64,000 bases of DNA, taken from NCBI GenBank assembly GCA_024291935.2, contig CM044321.1:59204985-59268984 (forward strand), read 5' to 3'. The position numbers were made by a program, and so were the translations under genes. Positions 1-13,004 of the stretch are shown one piece after another. The DNA is from Okapia johnstoni (taxonomy: Eukaryota > Chordata > Mammalia > Artiodactyla > Giraffidae). Each line of letters begins with the position of its first letter. Within the stretch, counting starts at the first letter, position 1. The notes beneath the pieces were generated by a model. That model was not told the DNA's origin. It made no database searches and saw only the letters and a list, made by a program, of their open reading frames with translations.

Positions 1-300
1 CCGGCCCTGCGCGCCCCGCCGCCGCGCGTGGGGGACCTGAGTGTCGCCCGGAACACGCGGTTCCTCATCTTGGTCACAGTGCCCTCGGTTGCGCTTTTTT
101 TTTTTTCCTGAGCCGGAAGCGCAGAAGCCGACCGAGTGGATTTTCCCGGTTCGGGTTCTCTGTGGATCGGGTGGGCTGGAGGGAGCGGCACAGGCTTGGG
201 GAGGGCGACGCGGGTTCAGGACCTGGGGGCCAGCGGCGAGGCTTGGAGGTGTCTGCTCTTGGGGTGTAATTTGCTATCTCCTAGTCGACAGTTGGCTTAG
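1..300. promoter_or_regulatory. CpG-rich edge, probably start of intron 1 beside the RNASEH2B promoter
   Basis: The first 60 bases are very GC-rich with clustered CpG, and GC and CpG fall off by about base 300. RNASEH2B has a CpG-island promoter in other mammals, and its exon 1 should lie just upstream. I looked for the end of exon 1 (a Val-Ser codon pair running into a GT donor) and did not see it, so this is read as the downstream shore of the island inside intron 1. No TATA box or other defined site is claimed. Confidence 0.4.
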
Positions 301-669
301 CGTCTGAGCCCTGCTGGATCGGAACCTAGAATCCAATAGGTCCACATTGACCTGAAAGCTGTGCTGTCTTAACGCTTTCCCTGCGTTGGGACATGACTTG
401 ATTTGTGAGGCTTCATGGTGGCGGGGGTTAGGACAAGGGTGATTCAGAGAGATTCAGGCAGGTAGCTAAGGGCTGGAGCCAGCCTTGTCAGCCTTCCTGG
501 GATGGTGACCAAATCCAGGCCTGCAGGGGCTAGGGATGATGGACATCAGTTGCCACCTATGATGGTATGAAGTGGCAGAATAGAGTTTGGGACCAGGGAG
601 TGCAAGCCAGAAAGTTTTGGCCTTAGGAGAATACATTGATTTGATGGCATAATTGAATATAGGAAAACC

Positions 670-971
670 CATTGTTCTCTGTGGAGAAGGCAATGGCAGC
701 CCACTCCAGTACTCTTGCCTGGAAAATCCCATGGATGGAGGAGCCCGATAGGCTGCAGTCCATGGGGTCTCAAACAGTCAGACACGACTGAGCGACTTCA
801 CTTTCACTTTTCACTTTCATGCGTTGGAGAAGGAAATGGCAACCCACTCCAATATTCTTGCCTGGAGAATCCCAGGGATGGAGGAGCCTGGTGGGCTGCC
901 GTCTATGGGGTCGCACAGAGTTGGACATGACTGAAGCGACCCAGCAGCAGCAGCAGCAGCATTGTTCTCTG
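670..971 (+). mobile_element. BOV-A2 SINE with 12-bp target-site duplication
   Basis: Two BovA monomers in tandem (682-959) end in a short AGC tail. The 12-base duplication CATTGTTCTCTG flanks the element at 670-681 and 960-971. This is a complete insertion and explains the short open frames here. Confidence 0.9.
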
Positions 972-1066
972 GATCTAATTTTGAGATATAGCTCAGCAAA
1001 TGCAGTATTTTTGCAGTAAATGATACCCTGATGTCAGGTGTAGTTGCCCAGTAATTTATATTTTTA

Positions 1067-1279
1067 TGTGTGCTTGGTTGCTCAGTCATGTCCGACTCTG
1101 TGATCCCTTGGACTATAGCCTGCTAGGCTCCTCTGTCCATGGGGGTTTTCAGGCAAGAATACTAGAGTGGGTAGTCATTTCCTTCTTCAGGGGATCTCCC
1201 TGACCCAGGGATGAAACCTGGATCTTGTATGTCTCCTACATTGGAGGCCGATTCTTTACCTTCTGAGCCATCAGGGAAG
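1067..1279 (-). mobile_element. Bov-tA SINE
   Basis: Full-length antisense tRNA-derived SINE. On the minus strand it runs from the tRNA-like head (near 1279) to the typical body end near 1067. Confidence 0.85.
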
Positions 1280-1410
1280 ATTTTTATGATGGATATTGAA
1301 AATTATTACAAGATAATCTATCAAGAATATTTTGTGTGTGTTTAACTTTTCTTCTCTTTGTAAAGAAGTATAACATATTGTTGTCCCTTTATAAAGAAAT
1401 ATAACACATA

Positions 1411-1921
1411 TATTGTTGTTGTTTAATCACTTAGTCATGGCCGGTCCAGAGAAGGCAATGGCAACCCACTCCAGTACTCTTGCCTGGAAAATCCCATGGA
1501 CAGAGGAGCCTGGTAGGCTGCAGTCCATGGGGTCGCTAGGAGTCGGACACGACTGAGCGACTTCACTTTCACTTTTCCCTTTCATGCATTGGAGAAGGAA
1601 ATGGCAACCCACTCCAATATTCTTGCCTGGAGAATCCCAGGGACGGGGGAGCCTGGTGGGCTGCCGTCTATGGGGTTGCACAGAGTCGGACACGACTGAA
1701 GCGACTTAGCAGCAGCAGCAGCACCATGGCTGGTCCGACTCTTTGTGACCCCATGAACTGTAGCCCGCCAGGCTCCTCTGTCCATGGGATTTCCCAGGTG
1801 AGAATACTGGAGTGGGTTGCCATTTCCTCCTCCAGGGTATCTTCCCAACCCAGACCCAGATCATACCTGCCTCTCCTTCACTGGCCGGCAGATTCTTTAC
1901 TGCTGAGCCACCTGGGAAGCC
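1411..1921 (-). mobile_element. Bov-tA SINE split by a BOV-A2 insertion
   Basis: An antisense Bov-tA is present in two parts (1411-1447 and 1737-1921). The gap is filled by the + strand BOV-A2 listed next, so this SINE is the older of the two. Confidence 0.85.
1436..1736 (+). mobile_element. BOV-A2 SINE nested in Bov-tA, with target-site duplication
   Basis: A dimeric BOV-A2 (1448-1724) ends in AGC repeats. It is flanked by CATGGCCGGTCC (1436-1447) and CATGGCTGGTCC (1725-1736), one base apart. The duplicated target is itself Bov-tA sequence. Confidence 0.88.
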
Positions 1922-1937
1922 CATATACGTATAGTAA

Positions 1938-2560
1938 AGCGTAAAAGTTTTAAGTGTGCAAGTCAATGAACTTTTTATATGTATGCACCCCTGTCACCAT
2001 TCCACACGTCAAGACCTCGAACTTATCCTGTGAGCTCCTCTTGCCTGTTCTAGATGGCCTCAGTAACCTCTATGCTGACCTCTGTCACCAGATATTTGTT
2101 CTGCCTGTTTGGTCAAGCATATGATTCTTTATCCCTTGCATCTTTTACTCAGCGTTACATCTGTGAGGCTCATCCGTAGTCTGTAGCAGTGGTCAGGTTT
2201 GTTGGTTCATTTGTGTTTTCCTTGCTGTGTCTATTTTATTGTATGCATAGTTATATTATTTTTTCCCGCTACTAAGGATGGATATTTGGATTATTTTTTC
2301 CTGGTTATAACTATTACGAGTTACACTTCTAAAAACACTTTTATGAGGCTTTAAGTAGCTGGACGTGGTCATTTCTCTGTGGTGCAAACCCAGGAGTGGA
2401 ATTGCTGGCCCTGAACATTGTATGTTTAGCTTTGGTAGACACTGCTCAACAGTTTTCCAAAGTGGTTGTACCGATTTATTCCCTCAGCTGTGTTAGAGTT
2501 CCTGTTGCTCCACATTCTCACTGGAGATGTTTGTAGTTTGTGTAAGGCAAATTAATGCAA
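1938..2560 (-). mobile_element. Antisense L1 3'-region remnant
   Basis: Reads as the reverse strand of an old mammalian L1 3' region, including the AACAGTTTTCCAAAGTGGTT segment typical of L1M families near 2446-2465. Edges are approximate. Confidence 0.6.
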
Positions 2561-3125
2561 AATTCAGGGTTTTCACAGAGTCTAGTAAATAGTAAAGTGC
2601 TCCCTGATACAAGCTTTACAGTAGATATTTTCTCTTCTCACTGTTACCATGTTATCTCAATGAGATTTTAATGGTGGGAACTCTAATCATTCAGAGTGCA
2701 TAAAAATAATTCAGATACACATAATGGTTGAGAGTAATTTGAGTTTCTTGTTCTATTTGATCATTATTGAAATTTTCATTCTTAAAGTATGTTTGTATCC
2801 TCATAGTATTAAACACAAAATCTTTAAGATAATTAAATATTGATTGCATCCCTGAAATTCGTAGGTTCAATATGTCTTCTTTGGGACCACAAGAAGAATT
2901 TCAGTCCAGTTCCTGTTCAAAACTGGGACATATTGTGACCTTCTAACTCATTGGAGGAGGCTGAGCCAGCTGTTAAGAAGCTGTTGAACAGTGTGGTCAG
3001 GCAGGCTGGCTCTGACACTTAAAGTGGAGCTCCTAGTGCCTGTAATGGTTCTAACTGGCCTTTACTGCCACCTGCAGGCTCTGGGAGTTACAGATGCCAG
3101 TGGTTTGATAGTTAACCTCTGTGCA

Positions 3126-3272
3126 ACTGTACTTCTCAAACTTGGGAGCATCAGTCACCTGGGGAACTGAGCCCCGGAGAGTCTCTGACTCAGTAGGTCT
3201 GGGGGCAGAATACCCGTTACCCAGTGATGCTGATGCTGCTGGTCAGAGGTTCCACTAGGAACCACTGCAGTA
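3126..3272. mobile_element. MER5-like hAT DNA transposon remnant
   Basis: A short non-autonomous element with MER5-like ends: a left end containing TTCTCAAACTTGG and a right end resembling GGAACCACTG. Length and internal text fit MER5/Charlie elements. Sub-family is not resolved. Confidence 0.55.
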
Positions 3273-3475
3273 GGCCAGCCCTAGGGAGCTGGATTGGGAG
3301 ATAGAAACAGCCAGCCTCAGGTTTAGCTGTCTTTATCTTTATGGTGGGTCAGAATTTCCACAGTCATGGGAATACATGTAAGTACAAGGTATGAGGCCCA
3401 TCTTCACAGACTTGTTGTTTTTTCCAGTAGATGGAAAGTCAGCCCCAGTAAGTTATGCATTTGAGCGGAGGAGAA

Positions 3476-3723
3476 CCATACCCTACCACTGTTGGTTGTT
3501 TGGTCGCTAAGTCATGTTCAACTCTTTGTGACCCCGCGGACTGTGGCCCGCCAGGCTCCTCTGTCCATAGGGTTCTCCAGGCAAGAATACTGGAGCGGGT
3601 TGCCTTTCCCTTCTCCAGGGAATCTTCGTGACCCAAGGATCAAACCCATGGCTCCTACCGCATCTCCTGCATTGCAGGTGGATTCTTTACTGCTGAGTCA
3701 GTGGGGAAGCCCATACCCTGCCA
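3476..3723 (-). mobile_element. Bov-tA SINE with target-site duplication
   Basis: Antisense Bov-tA at 3489-3710, flanked by CCATACCCTACCA (3476-3488) and CCATACCCTGCCA (3711-3723). Confidence 0.88.
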
Positions 3724-4383
3724 TAGGGCTGTATTATATCTTAAAGGATACAGTAAAGGACATATTAAAAAGTACTAGTTAGATCTCTCTGCTGCTAGTT
3801 TTCAGTTTTTCTGACAAGTCCAATATCCCAGAAAAACAAGAGCTGAAACTTGGAAGGGATACTTGTGAGGTAGTCAGATGTGGGGCCATGACTTTTATAG
3901 GCCAGTGGAGATAGAACGGCCTCCCGTTTCAGCAAGGTAAGCGTTTCTTGCAGTTTGGGTTGGTCTTCAACATTTCTCCCACACGGCCTGAAACACTAGC
4001 TGGTTTGCACTTTTAGTTGCTATAAGAGACCGTGAACATCTCTACTTTTTGGAATAAGGTTGAAGTTTCCATCTCTCTCTGCTGCCCTAAAAGTAAATGT
4101 TTTAAGTTATATTTTTAATATTTTTCTCTAGTCCACATTTTGTACGCTTGTCAGTCCTAATAAGTTGGGGTGGATGCCAGCAGGAACAGATTCACTGACT
4201 TCAGGAGAGAGGACTGGGTGGACTGCTCCTGCGGCTGAACTCTCTTACTTAGCCATCCCCAAGGAAACATGGAAGAGTTGGGAAACCCTAACGTTACATG
4301 AGGGAAAAAGAGAGGACAGAAATGATCTCAGGGTCCACTTACACCAAAATCGTGCCTTAGCCGCTGCCTGATTGGAGAGTCTC

Positions 4384-4608
4384 CAGGTCAAACTAGGCCT
4401 TCCCTGGTAGTTTGGATGGTGAAGAATCTGCCTATAATGCGGGAGACCTGGGTTTGATCTTTGGGCCAGGAGAAGGGAATGGCAACCCACTCCAGTATTC
4501 TTCCCTGGAAAATCCTATGGACAGAGGAGCCTGACAGGCTACAGTCCATGGGGTTGTAAAGAGTCAGACATCACTGAACGGCTAACACTTTCACTTTCAG
4601 GTCAGACT
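4384..4608 (+). mobile_element. Bov-tA SINE with target-site duplication
   Basis: Sense Bov-tA at 4395-4597, flanked by CAGGTCAAACT (4384-4394) and CAGGTCAGACT (4598-4608). Confidence 0.85.
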
Positions 4609-7464
4609 GGACTTGAGATCACATCTTCAGCTATAGACAAATTTTGCAATGAAGTTATTTCCCTTTACTTTATGAAAATACACATTTTAAAGTATTTTAG
4701 GCATTTGGTATTTTCCCCCCACAGAGCGCATTAGCAGTGCCGGCTTTTGGAGGGTAAGGGACGGAGTGCTGTCTGGGAGGTTATGCCAGGCCGCCTGCCT
4801 TAGACATTCCAAATACAGAAACGACCCTTGCGTGCGAGGCACCATGTTAGTCACACAGAGTAAATCGGGTTTGTCTCTCCAGAAGAGACACAAAAATAGA
4901 TTTGTGTGACTGCAGGCTCTAGAGCTATATTCCAATTAATGGATTAAAAAAGAAATTTAAAAGGAAAAATGAATTTCCTGTTTAATAATGGAGAAAATTT
5001 ATATTAATATTACGTTTGATTAGAGACTCATAGCTTTTCTTTAATAGGCCCACAAGAAACACCTCTTGTTTGAAAACTGGAAGTTTAATGTGGCAAAGAA
5101 AGAATTACTGTAGACCCAAATGACTTTTCAATGACCCTAAAAAAATAAAACCTTTTTCCTCTTTTTACCCAAAGGCATATGGTTAGCCTCAGAAGAGTGT
5201 AAGCAGGTTATTTTGTTCTTTGTCAACACCGTTTGCATGTATGTATGTCTGTGCTTAGAATTACACCTTGTGGGCTGAAAGCTTCTCTACTTCCAGAAGA
5301 GCTTGATCACCTGGGGGAAGCCTGCGTTAAGTTGGCCAGAGACAGGGAACCTGGCGGGTTCATGTGCTGACTTTCGACATCTCCGAATCATTCAGCTCCG
5401 CTTCCTGGAAGATGTGTCATTTACTGAATAGTGAGGCCGACGGCCGTGAGGGAGTCTCTGAGTTTTCCAGCAGAGTGTGTTTAACATTTTCCACACAAAT
5501 CCTCAATCTGGCTTTGTCTTTATGAAACGTTTTTGGAGGGAACCCGGCTGACCTTTCTCAGATGACCGCTCACTAGACACGCTCCCCTTACTCTCTGAGC
5601 ACGTTCTGGAGTGAATGGACTCAATCAGTTGCTAGTCAGTATAATCCGGCGGTTTCCAGAGCTTGATCTGGTCGTGCTAGCAATTGTTCCAAAAGGTGTG
5701 GGATGTTTGTAAGTCAGAACTCAAGACTCCCACATATTTATCCTCCAGGGCAGAAAAGAATTCATAAAAGGAAAGTAAGACATGCTCATGATTTTTTTTT
5801 TTTTTTTCACTTGAATGGCAGAATAGGGACTGCTTGGTTTCCCCGCTATGCTCTAAGCGTTAATCGTGATGTTTTAAGAAACAAACAGCTCATCAACATT
5901 CTCGAAAGCCTGGCTATAATAAAAACACACCTAAAAGTAGATGTATACTATTTATGAGCTCTGTGTCCTTGGAAAAACTGCTCGTTGTAAAGCCTCCGTT
6001 TCCTCATCTCTGCAGTGGGGAGAGTAGTACTGGTCTCATGGGGTTGTTGTCTGTTGGTTTGAATTAAACGTCAGCTCCCTCTTGTACCCCAAGCTCTTAG
6101 TCCCCAGACCTGGGACAGAGGAGGCATGCAGTGAGCGTTTGCTGAAAGAACAAATGTCTTTCATTCTGTTTCTCCCCACAGCCTTTGTCTTTGCTCATAA
6201 CTGTCCTTTTTCTTCCCTTTCCACTTCCATCCAAATTCTACCCTTTCTTCAAGGCTTGGTTCACCTTTGTCTTCCCTGAAGCTAAGCCATTTGTATGTAT
6301 CACAAAATGAATTCCAGTGTTCTTTTTTCTATCTCTGCCTTGATTTCACTATTTACTCTTACTATCTATTTACTAGATCCCTCAGTGAAATACTTAGCAG
6401 TATTCTGGAGTTACACAGCTTCTCTTTCTTTGAGTGCCCGTGATTTGTGCCTGCCTGGACCCCTGCACACTGTTTTTCACATTCTTTGCTTGGCAAAGAA
6501 ATGTTTATGAAATCTTATCTCTTTAACTCATTGCAAGTGTCACCTCCTCCAGGAAGCCTGCCTTCTGGGCCTCTCCCACTGTTAGTGTGCAACTTAGTAG
6601 TACCTCTCTCACCACCTACACATTTCATTGTGGTTATTCAGTTCATTATCATTTATATATGAGTATGTGTTGGGTGCCCAGTGCATGCCTGTAGCTGGGG
6701 AGGATCCAGGCACTTTCTCCCTGGTGGCCCCATTAGTTCCTCAGTGGTAGGCTCGCCTCTGAAAGCACACATGCCGCCAGACCCTTCCAGCCTTTTTTGT
6801 TCTGAGGTCCTTTATATGTACTTTTAAAATACCTTTAAAAGGAAGGGCCTTTCTGTTCTAGTTGTGACTGTTTGCTGAGATGGAGTGAGCCCTCTGGTGA
6901 AAGGTTTTGACCTGCTCTGAGCCCGTTTTCTACCTCCCTCTGAGCCTGCGAGGATCCAGGCCACTGAAAGCTCTCCAGCCAGAGTCGATCCCCCTGTGAG
7001 GGCCTGATGTCCCCGCAGCTTTTGACAGGGATCTCTGCTGTCTCCAACGCTCATTTAACCTCGGTTTTGACCACTTAACTCTTCAGTTACACATTTTTCT
7101 CCCGGTGTTTTTTTTCAATAACATTTTTTTAAAATTAGGACGGTACATAGCCAGTGTAGTCATTTTAGTAATGCCGAAAAATATACAGAAAAAAGGGATT
7201 TGTCCATCAGCCAGCCACTCAAAAATAACAATTTTAGGAATATTTTTTCTAACCTTTTTGTGTTGTTGGTGTCATAGAATAAATCCCAGTAGTAGTAATT
7301 TTTTTTCTCATTTTTCTATTTCTGCTTTTATTTCACTGTTTACTCCTACAGTGACTAAGACACTCAGGGACACTGAGGTTACACAAGAGCACTGTGTGGC
7401 TCTGTGTGCTATACTTCTACACAGAATTAGAGAAAGATGGTTAGACTGATATAATGCAGAGCTG

Positions 7465-7605
7465 TGTGTGTTTGCCGAGTCACTTCAGTTATGTCCGACT
7501 CTGCGACCCTAGGGACTGTAGCCCACCAGGCTCCTCTGTCTATGGAATTCTCCAGGCAAGAATACTGAAGTGGGTTGCCATTCTCTTCTCCACGGCATCT
7601 TCTAG
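7465..7605 (-). mobile_element. Truncated Bov-tA SINE
   Basis: Antisense Bov-tA body. The tRNA-like head is missing. Confidence 0.75.
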
Positions 7606-8644
7606 GGGGCCAAAATTTTTTTTCTCCTTGTTTTGAGAAAGACAAACTCAGTGACATGAATAAACTGACAAAGAGACTCTGTAGGTCGTACTTGGAGCAT
7701 TGAAGAGGCTTGTGACGAGTTTATTTATACTGTAAGAAATCAACCAAATAAGAATCATCACTTCGCAGAGTAGGCAGTACATATTAGGAATGGATTATCT
7801 TTATGAGTGGACAAAGACAGAAAATTCTGTCAGATGCCAGAAAGGTGAAGATAAATTCAGAGACCCATAGTGAACATACAAACAGGTTTAAGATGTTTTG
7901 GAAGCCGTTTGAGCTTGAATTTTTGAAGACAAGTGTGGTTTCCTGCAAACGACCCTGGTGTGTTTGCCATAAGTAGGATGCTTGTCTGAATAGACCATGG
8001 GTCTGCCTTAGTCTGGAAATTACTCTTTCTTTAGTGTGGGACCAACACATCCTGATGGTGTGTGAGAAAACCTGACTCACGCTTCTTCAGGACATCCTTA
8101 GCAGGGCCACGTGTGCTTGGCAAGGGCCGGCTGTGTGGGGCAGGGTGGCGTCGTGGTGGAGAGCTCTAAGATCTCGGGAATAGGGCGTCTCAGCATCGGG
8201 AGGTCCAGGGTGCCTGCCTCTCTCAGCGTTCACTTCGTCTTCTTAAACCGACTTCCTCCAGTCCATATAAAACAGGCTGCTACACCCTGCACCCAAGCCC
8301 CAAACCTCCTGGTGTCTGCTGGGAGAAGCTGCCCCCTTCTTCAAAAGAGCCTTCTGACCGGTTCCCTGTAACTGCTTGTAACCCAGCCTCCACCCCACCA
8401 TGAGCTGTAACCGAGGAGGGGTGAGCTCCACGAGCAGCGCAGGTGGGAGAGGAGGACCACAGAGTGCTGAGGGTGTTCCCCTTCATCTGGAAGAAGGAAA
8501 AACTGCAGGACGGATGGCTCAAGAGCCAGCCCCTGCCTTCCATCAGCAGTGAGACCCAGCTCCAGCCAGGAGCCTCAGCCACACGTGACCTGGCCTGTCC
8601 TGGTAATTGGTGGTCTTTGAATGGCATAGAGATATGGCAGTGCC

Positions 8645-8678
8645 TGTGTGCTCAGTTGCTTTAGTCATGTCCGACTCT
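8645..8678 (-). mobile_element. Tiny Bov SINE fragment
   Basis: About 34 bases matching the antisense end of a Bov SINE (GTGCTCAGTTGC then TCATGTCCGACTCT). Nothing else of the element remains. Confidence 0.5.
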
Positions 8679-11073
8679 CCTTGCTTTACCAAGGTTTGTA
8701 TCATTTTTAGGAAACCCATCTCCTAGGCCCGTATCTTCCATCTCTTACACCGCTATAATACACTCTGGTGTATGTTATTATATTTGACCCTCATAGCAAC
8801 CATGGGAAGTAGTCCACAGAGGCTTTCCCCATTTTAAAAACCTCAAGAAGTCAAATAATCTGCCCAACGCTCAATAGGATTGAAGGGGCAAAGACTGCCA
8901 GCTCTCCCAAGTCCTCCAGGCCCCCAGCTGTGTGCAAGGCTGCTCTGCCTGCCACTGATGGTCCTCGCCCCATGGTGGCGGTGGGAGGGCCAGGCTGAGT
9001 GCCCTCTGTTGTCAGTGTGATGACCAGGAGGCAGACTGAGCTCCTCTCCATGAACCAGTGCTGTTATTGGACATCCCAGTCAGGTCTGTCCTTTCTACCT
9101 CTCTAGGATTCTCCTATGTCCCACATATTTCAAGGCCTCAGCTCCATCTCCTTATGTTGCTGACCTTTGTGGCTTTGAGTGGCTCCAAACCTGGAGTTCT
9201 GCATCAGTTTCTTTAGCGCACAAGCCATTCCTAGAAATATGGCCACTGATAGGTCAGTCTTAAAAGAAAGGAGATTTTATCCCCTATGGTCTTGGCACAG
9301 GAGGTCTTGGCACTTTTATTTTTTCTTCAAAACTTCAAAATGAAAAGATATTCTTAGAGGAACCCATCACTGGGAAATTGTTTCCCTAGTCCATGCCACT
9401 CCAGCTTTTCTTGGTTTGCCTCCTGTAGTGTTTAAACAAGCTGAGAGCTTCAAAGCCGGGAAAATGACCCAGATCTCTTTGATAGTAGTGCTGACATCTT
9501 GTGAAGGCATATAGTTGTTACTGAAATTAGCATTCCTGGAAGTGGGCAAGTAGCTTGAAAATTGTGCTGATTTGTCTTGCATGCCTTGTACTTGTGTCCT
9601 AGCAAAGCCTTCCCAAGGAGGTATCTCTGGCTATCAGGCAGAAGGAAACAGCGGATCTGAGTATATTCTAATGGCTGGAGTCTAAAGAAAACGAACTGGG
9701 ACCTGTTTAGAGCACAGCATTACATGAGCATGAGAGTGATAATCGTTTTTTTTTCCCTGCTGGATCTTCTTAAGAAACCTGAATAGCCTTGATACGGTAT
9801 CTAAAAATAAAATGAGTGGCGCTTTGATGTCTGTTCCTTCTTCTCCGTGAAACAGTGGGTGTGTGTTTCTCAGTGCTTCTCTGCTATGTGCCAAAAATCA
9901 GACAGGGTCAGGAGCAAATGCCCATGGCTTCCAAGTTGTGAGAACACTTGGCAAAAAGGTGGCTCTTCTCTTTTCCCCTGTTTCGTGTCTTTGAACAGTA
10001 TGAAGAAACTTGTCTTAACCAAGAGAGGGATAAGAAAGAGCTGCCAGGTTTAAAAACTAGTTGATAAATATCTGCAGATGAAAAATAATGTTCCATTTTG
10101 GCTTGTGTAATACTTTACAAGTAACCTTTCAAAATTACTGAATGGTTGTATTACAGATTAAATATTTAGAGAGGAACATAATAATGTAACTGAAAAATAC
10201 CTTGATTTGATACATCGAATTATCTTATATTTTGTATTTACTGTTATCTACTGAATTTGCTTTCACTTATTTAAAGCAATGTCAGTTACCTCTTATAAAT
10301 ATTGAACTTTGTTTTCTTCCTAATGAACATATTTTATCATGTACTGTTCTTTTCTAACCCTCTAAAATCACTGCCTACACATATTCATTAAAAATTACTG
10401 AATGGTTAAATCTCTGCATTGATTATGTGCTGTAAACTAATTTTTAAGCATTCAAATGTCGTAGATAATTGGGGGCAGGGCTGTGTACAGCTGTGCATAG
10501 GATATTGTAATAGGAAGATCAGTTTCTTTTTTTTTTTTGGTCAAACTTCGCTTCACTGTTTTTATCACCAGATGTTTCTTGTCTCCCACAATAGATTTCT
10601 CTCATCCTTCTTTTATATATTTTTTGATCATGTCTTTTTCTCTTTCTCCTTTTCCTTAGCTCTCTCTCCTTCTTCTTCCTCTTGCTTCACCCCTGGCATT
10701 GTGGGGTACAAGCTGGCTTGGAGTGAGGGCCACTGATTCAGCAAGAAGACTCTGAGAAGGACAGAATAGGGGTTTGAGGTGTTAGCGTCACAGAAGAGCT
10801 GTTATACCAAGATAATTATTGTGCTTCAAAGCTGCCGTCTCATTTCCTGAGTTAAGAAGGATGGGTCTTCAGATTAAGAGTTTGTCTAAAGCATCATAGT
10901 TTAAAAATTTTGTTGCCTGATTTAAATATTGGCTCTCTGTATAGCTGAATAGCTCTGTGACCTTGGACAGGTTTTTTTAACTTCAGTCAAATTTTTCATC
11001 TAAAAAATTGGAAGTTAAAATGGTACCTACCTCCTGGAGGTATTATGTATATGTATATGTACGTATGTATATC

Positions 11074-11292
11074 TGCGTGCTCAGTCGCTTCAGTCGTGTC
11101 CAACTCTCTGTGACCCTATGTATTGTAGTCCGCCAGGCTCCTCTGTCCGTGAGATTCTCCAGGCAAGAATACTAAAGTGGGTTGCCATGCCCTCCTCCAG
11201 GGGATCTTCCTGACCCAGGGATTGAACCCACAGCTCCTGCAGCTCCTGCATTGCAGACAGATTCTTTACTGCTGAGCCACCAGGAAAGCCCA
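11074..11292 (-). mobile_element. Bov-tA SINE
   Basis: Full-length antisense Bov-tA. Its head abuts the compound microsatellite at 11299. Confidence 0.85.
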
Positions 11293-11298
11293 TGTTTA

Positions 11299-11312
11299 TG
11301 TGTGTGTGTGTG

Positions 11313-11356
<44 letters not shown>

Positions 11357-11417
11357 CACACACACATATATACATGTATATATAAAACATATGTGTGTGT
11401 ATATATATATATATATA
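11299..11417. repeat. Compound TG/TA/CA microsatellite with palindromic core
   Basis: TG repeat, TA repeat, CA repeat, TA repeat, CA repeat and a long TA tract in succession. The blocks around 11309-11346 are nearly self-complementary, so the tract can fold on itself. Confidence 0.9.
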
Positions 11418-12174
11418 AAGGATGTTGTTTGGTATAAATTCTGCAGACAGATTAGCTATTATTTGTTATTTTACATTCACTGTACACAGTTGTCTCTGTG
11501 TCCTTGTATGTTTTCTTTAAAGGTCACATGTCAGGAAAGTAGCAATCAGAGTTCCCTTTTTGTTGAGGTGTTTAGATCGGGTTGATAGACAGATGGAAGG
11601 TTTGCTGGTAGAGTTAATGGTGACCAGTGAGACATAAAATTGGATCTTTACAGAGAAGGCAGAGACCATAAGGAAACTATGTCGAACTGGTTAGACATAA
11701 GAAACTCAAGGCTTGAGATAATTGGGAAGTTTAAGATATTATTGAATCTGAAGTGGCACAAAAGACTCAGTACCTGCTTCTGATTTGTCTGAATTTTTTC
11801 TGTTTTTGTGAAAACAGTTTTAGCCAGCATGGCTTATTATGTCATCTCTTATGTAAGAGAAAACAGTCAAAAAAAGAAAGAGTAAAGCTTACTCTTTAAA
11901 AAATATAATGTGAAGTCTTATTTTACTCAGCATAGTTTTAGAAGGTGTTTCACATGAGTAAATTTTCCATATAAATGAAGTTTGGCTCATTAAGTATAAA
12001 AAGTTTCTTTTATCATTTCTTACTGAGAAATTTTTCTAAAAAATAACACTTTCACATAACATTTATCAAGCACATTGCATGTGCCAGAAACTGCTGGGTA
12101 TTTAATATATGTTATCCTAATTTTTGCACATAAAATGCTTTGCTTTCTGGTTTCTTAAAAAGAATATGTTTTTG

Positions 12175-12388
12175 TTGTTTAGTTGCTAAGTTGTGTGCAA
12201 CTCTTTTGCAACCCCATGTACTGTAGACCGCCAGGCTCCTCTGTCTGTGGAATTCTCCAGGCAAAAATACTGGAGTGGGTTGCCATTTCCTTCTCCAGGG
12301 GATCTTCCCCACCCAGGGATTGAACCTTCATCTCCTGTGTCTCCTGCATTTGCAGGCAGATTCTTTACCACTGAGCCATCAGCGAAGA
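12175..12388 (-). mobile_element. Bov-tA SINE
   Basis: Full-length antisense Bov-tA, directly left of the Tigger remnant. Confidence 0.85.
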
Positions 12389-12391
12389 CTA

Positions 12392-12853
12392 TACAGGCAT
12401 AATTTTATTGTGTTTTGCTTTCTGTGCTTTGCAGTTACTGCATTTCTTTTTTTTTTTTTTAATTAACAGTTTATGGCAACTGTTCTTTGGGTAAGTCTGT
12501 TGGCACCATTTTTCCAACAGCATTTGTTCAGTTCATGTCTCTGTGTCACATTTGGTAATTCTTAGAGTATTTCAAACTTTTTCATTATTGTTGTATTTGT
12601 TAATGTTGATCAGTGATCTTTGATGTTACTATTGCAAAAAGATTATGACTGAAAGAGCAAATGATAGCTTTTTTAGCAATAAAATATTTTTAAATCATAC
12701 TTTTTTTAGGCATAATGCTGTTACACACTTATTAGACATAACTTTTATGTGCACTGGGAAACCAAAAAATTTGTGTGACTCACTTAATTGTAATATTCAC
12801 TTTATTACAGTGGTCTAGAACTGAACCCACAATATCTCTAAGATATGCCTGTA
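12392..12853. mobile_element. Tigger1-type DNA transposon, internally deleted
   Basis: A 458-bp element (12394-12851) begins CAGGCAT, ends ATGCCTG and is flanked by TA dinucleotides, as expected for a mariner/Tigger insertion. The internal text (a stretch near TTTTTCCAACAGCATTTG and another near GCACTGGGAAACCAAAAAAT) matches the subterminal parts of Tigger1. The transposase region is missing, so it is a non-autonomous copy. Confidence 0.78.
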
Positions 12854-13004
12854 CTGGTACTAATTTAGCCTCCTCTTGGAAAGCTAATTGTTAGGCCGTT
12901 TGGTCAGTTCTTTGCTTGGATTCTTGACTTTTATATTTTGACCTGAATATTTCTAGCACACTCTTAATGTTTCCACAGAGTTAAGAGCAAGGAAACTGAT
13001 TCTT

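Noticed and set aside
1..307. 88-codon frame at the left edge as RNASEH2B exon 1 coding sequence.
   Set aside because: The residues do not resemble the RNASEH2B N-terminus, and no donor in the needed phase was seen.
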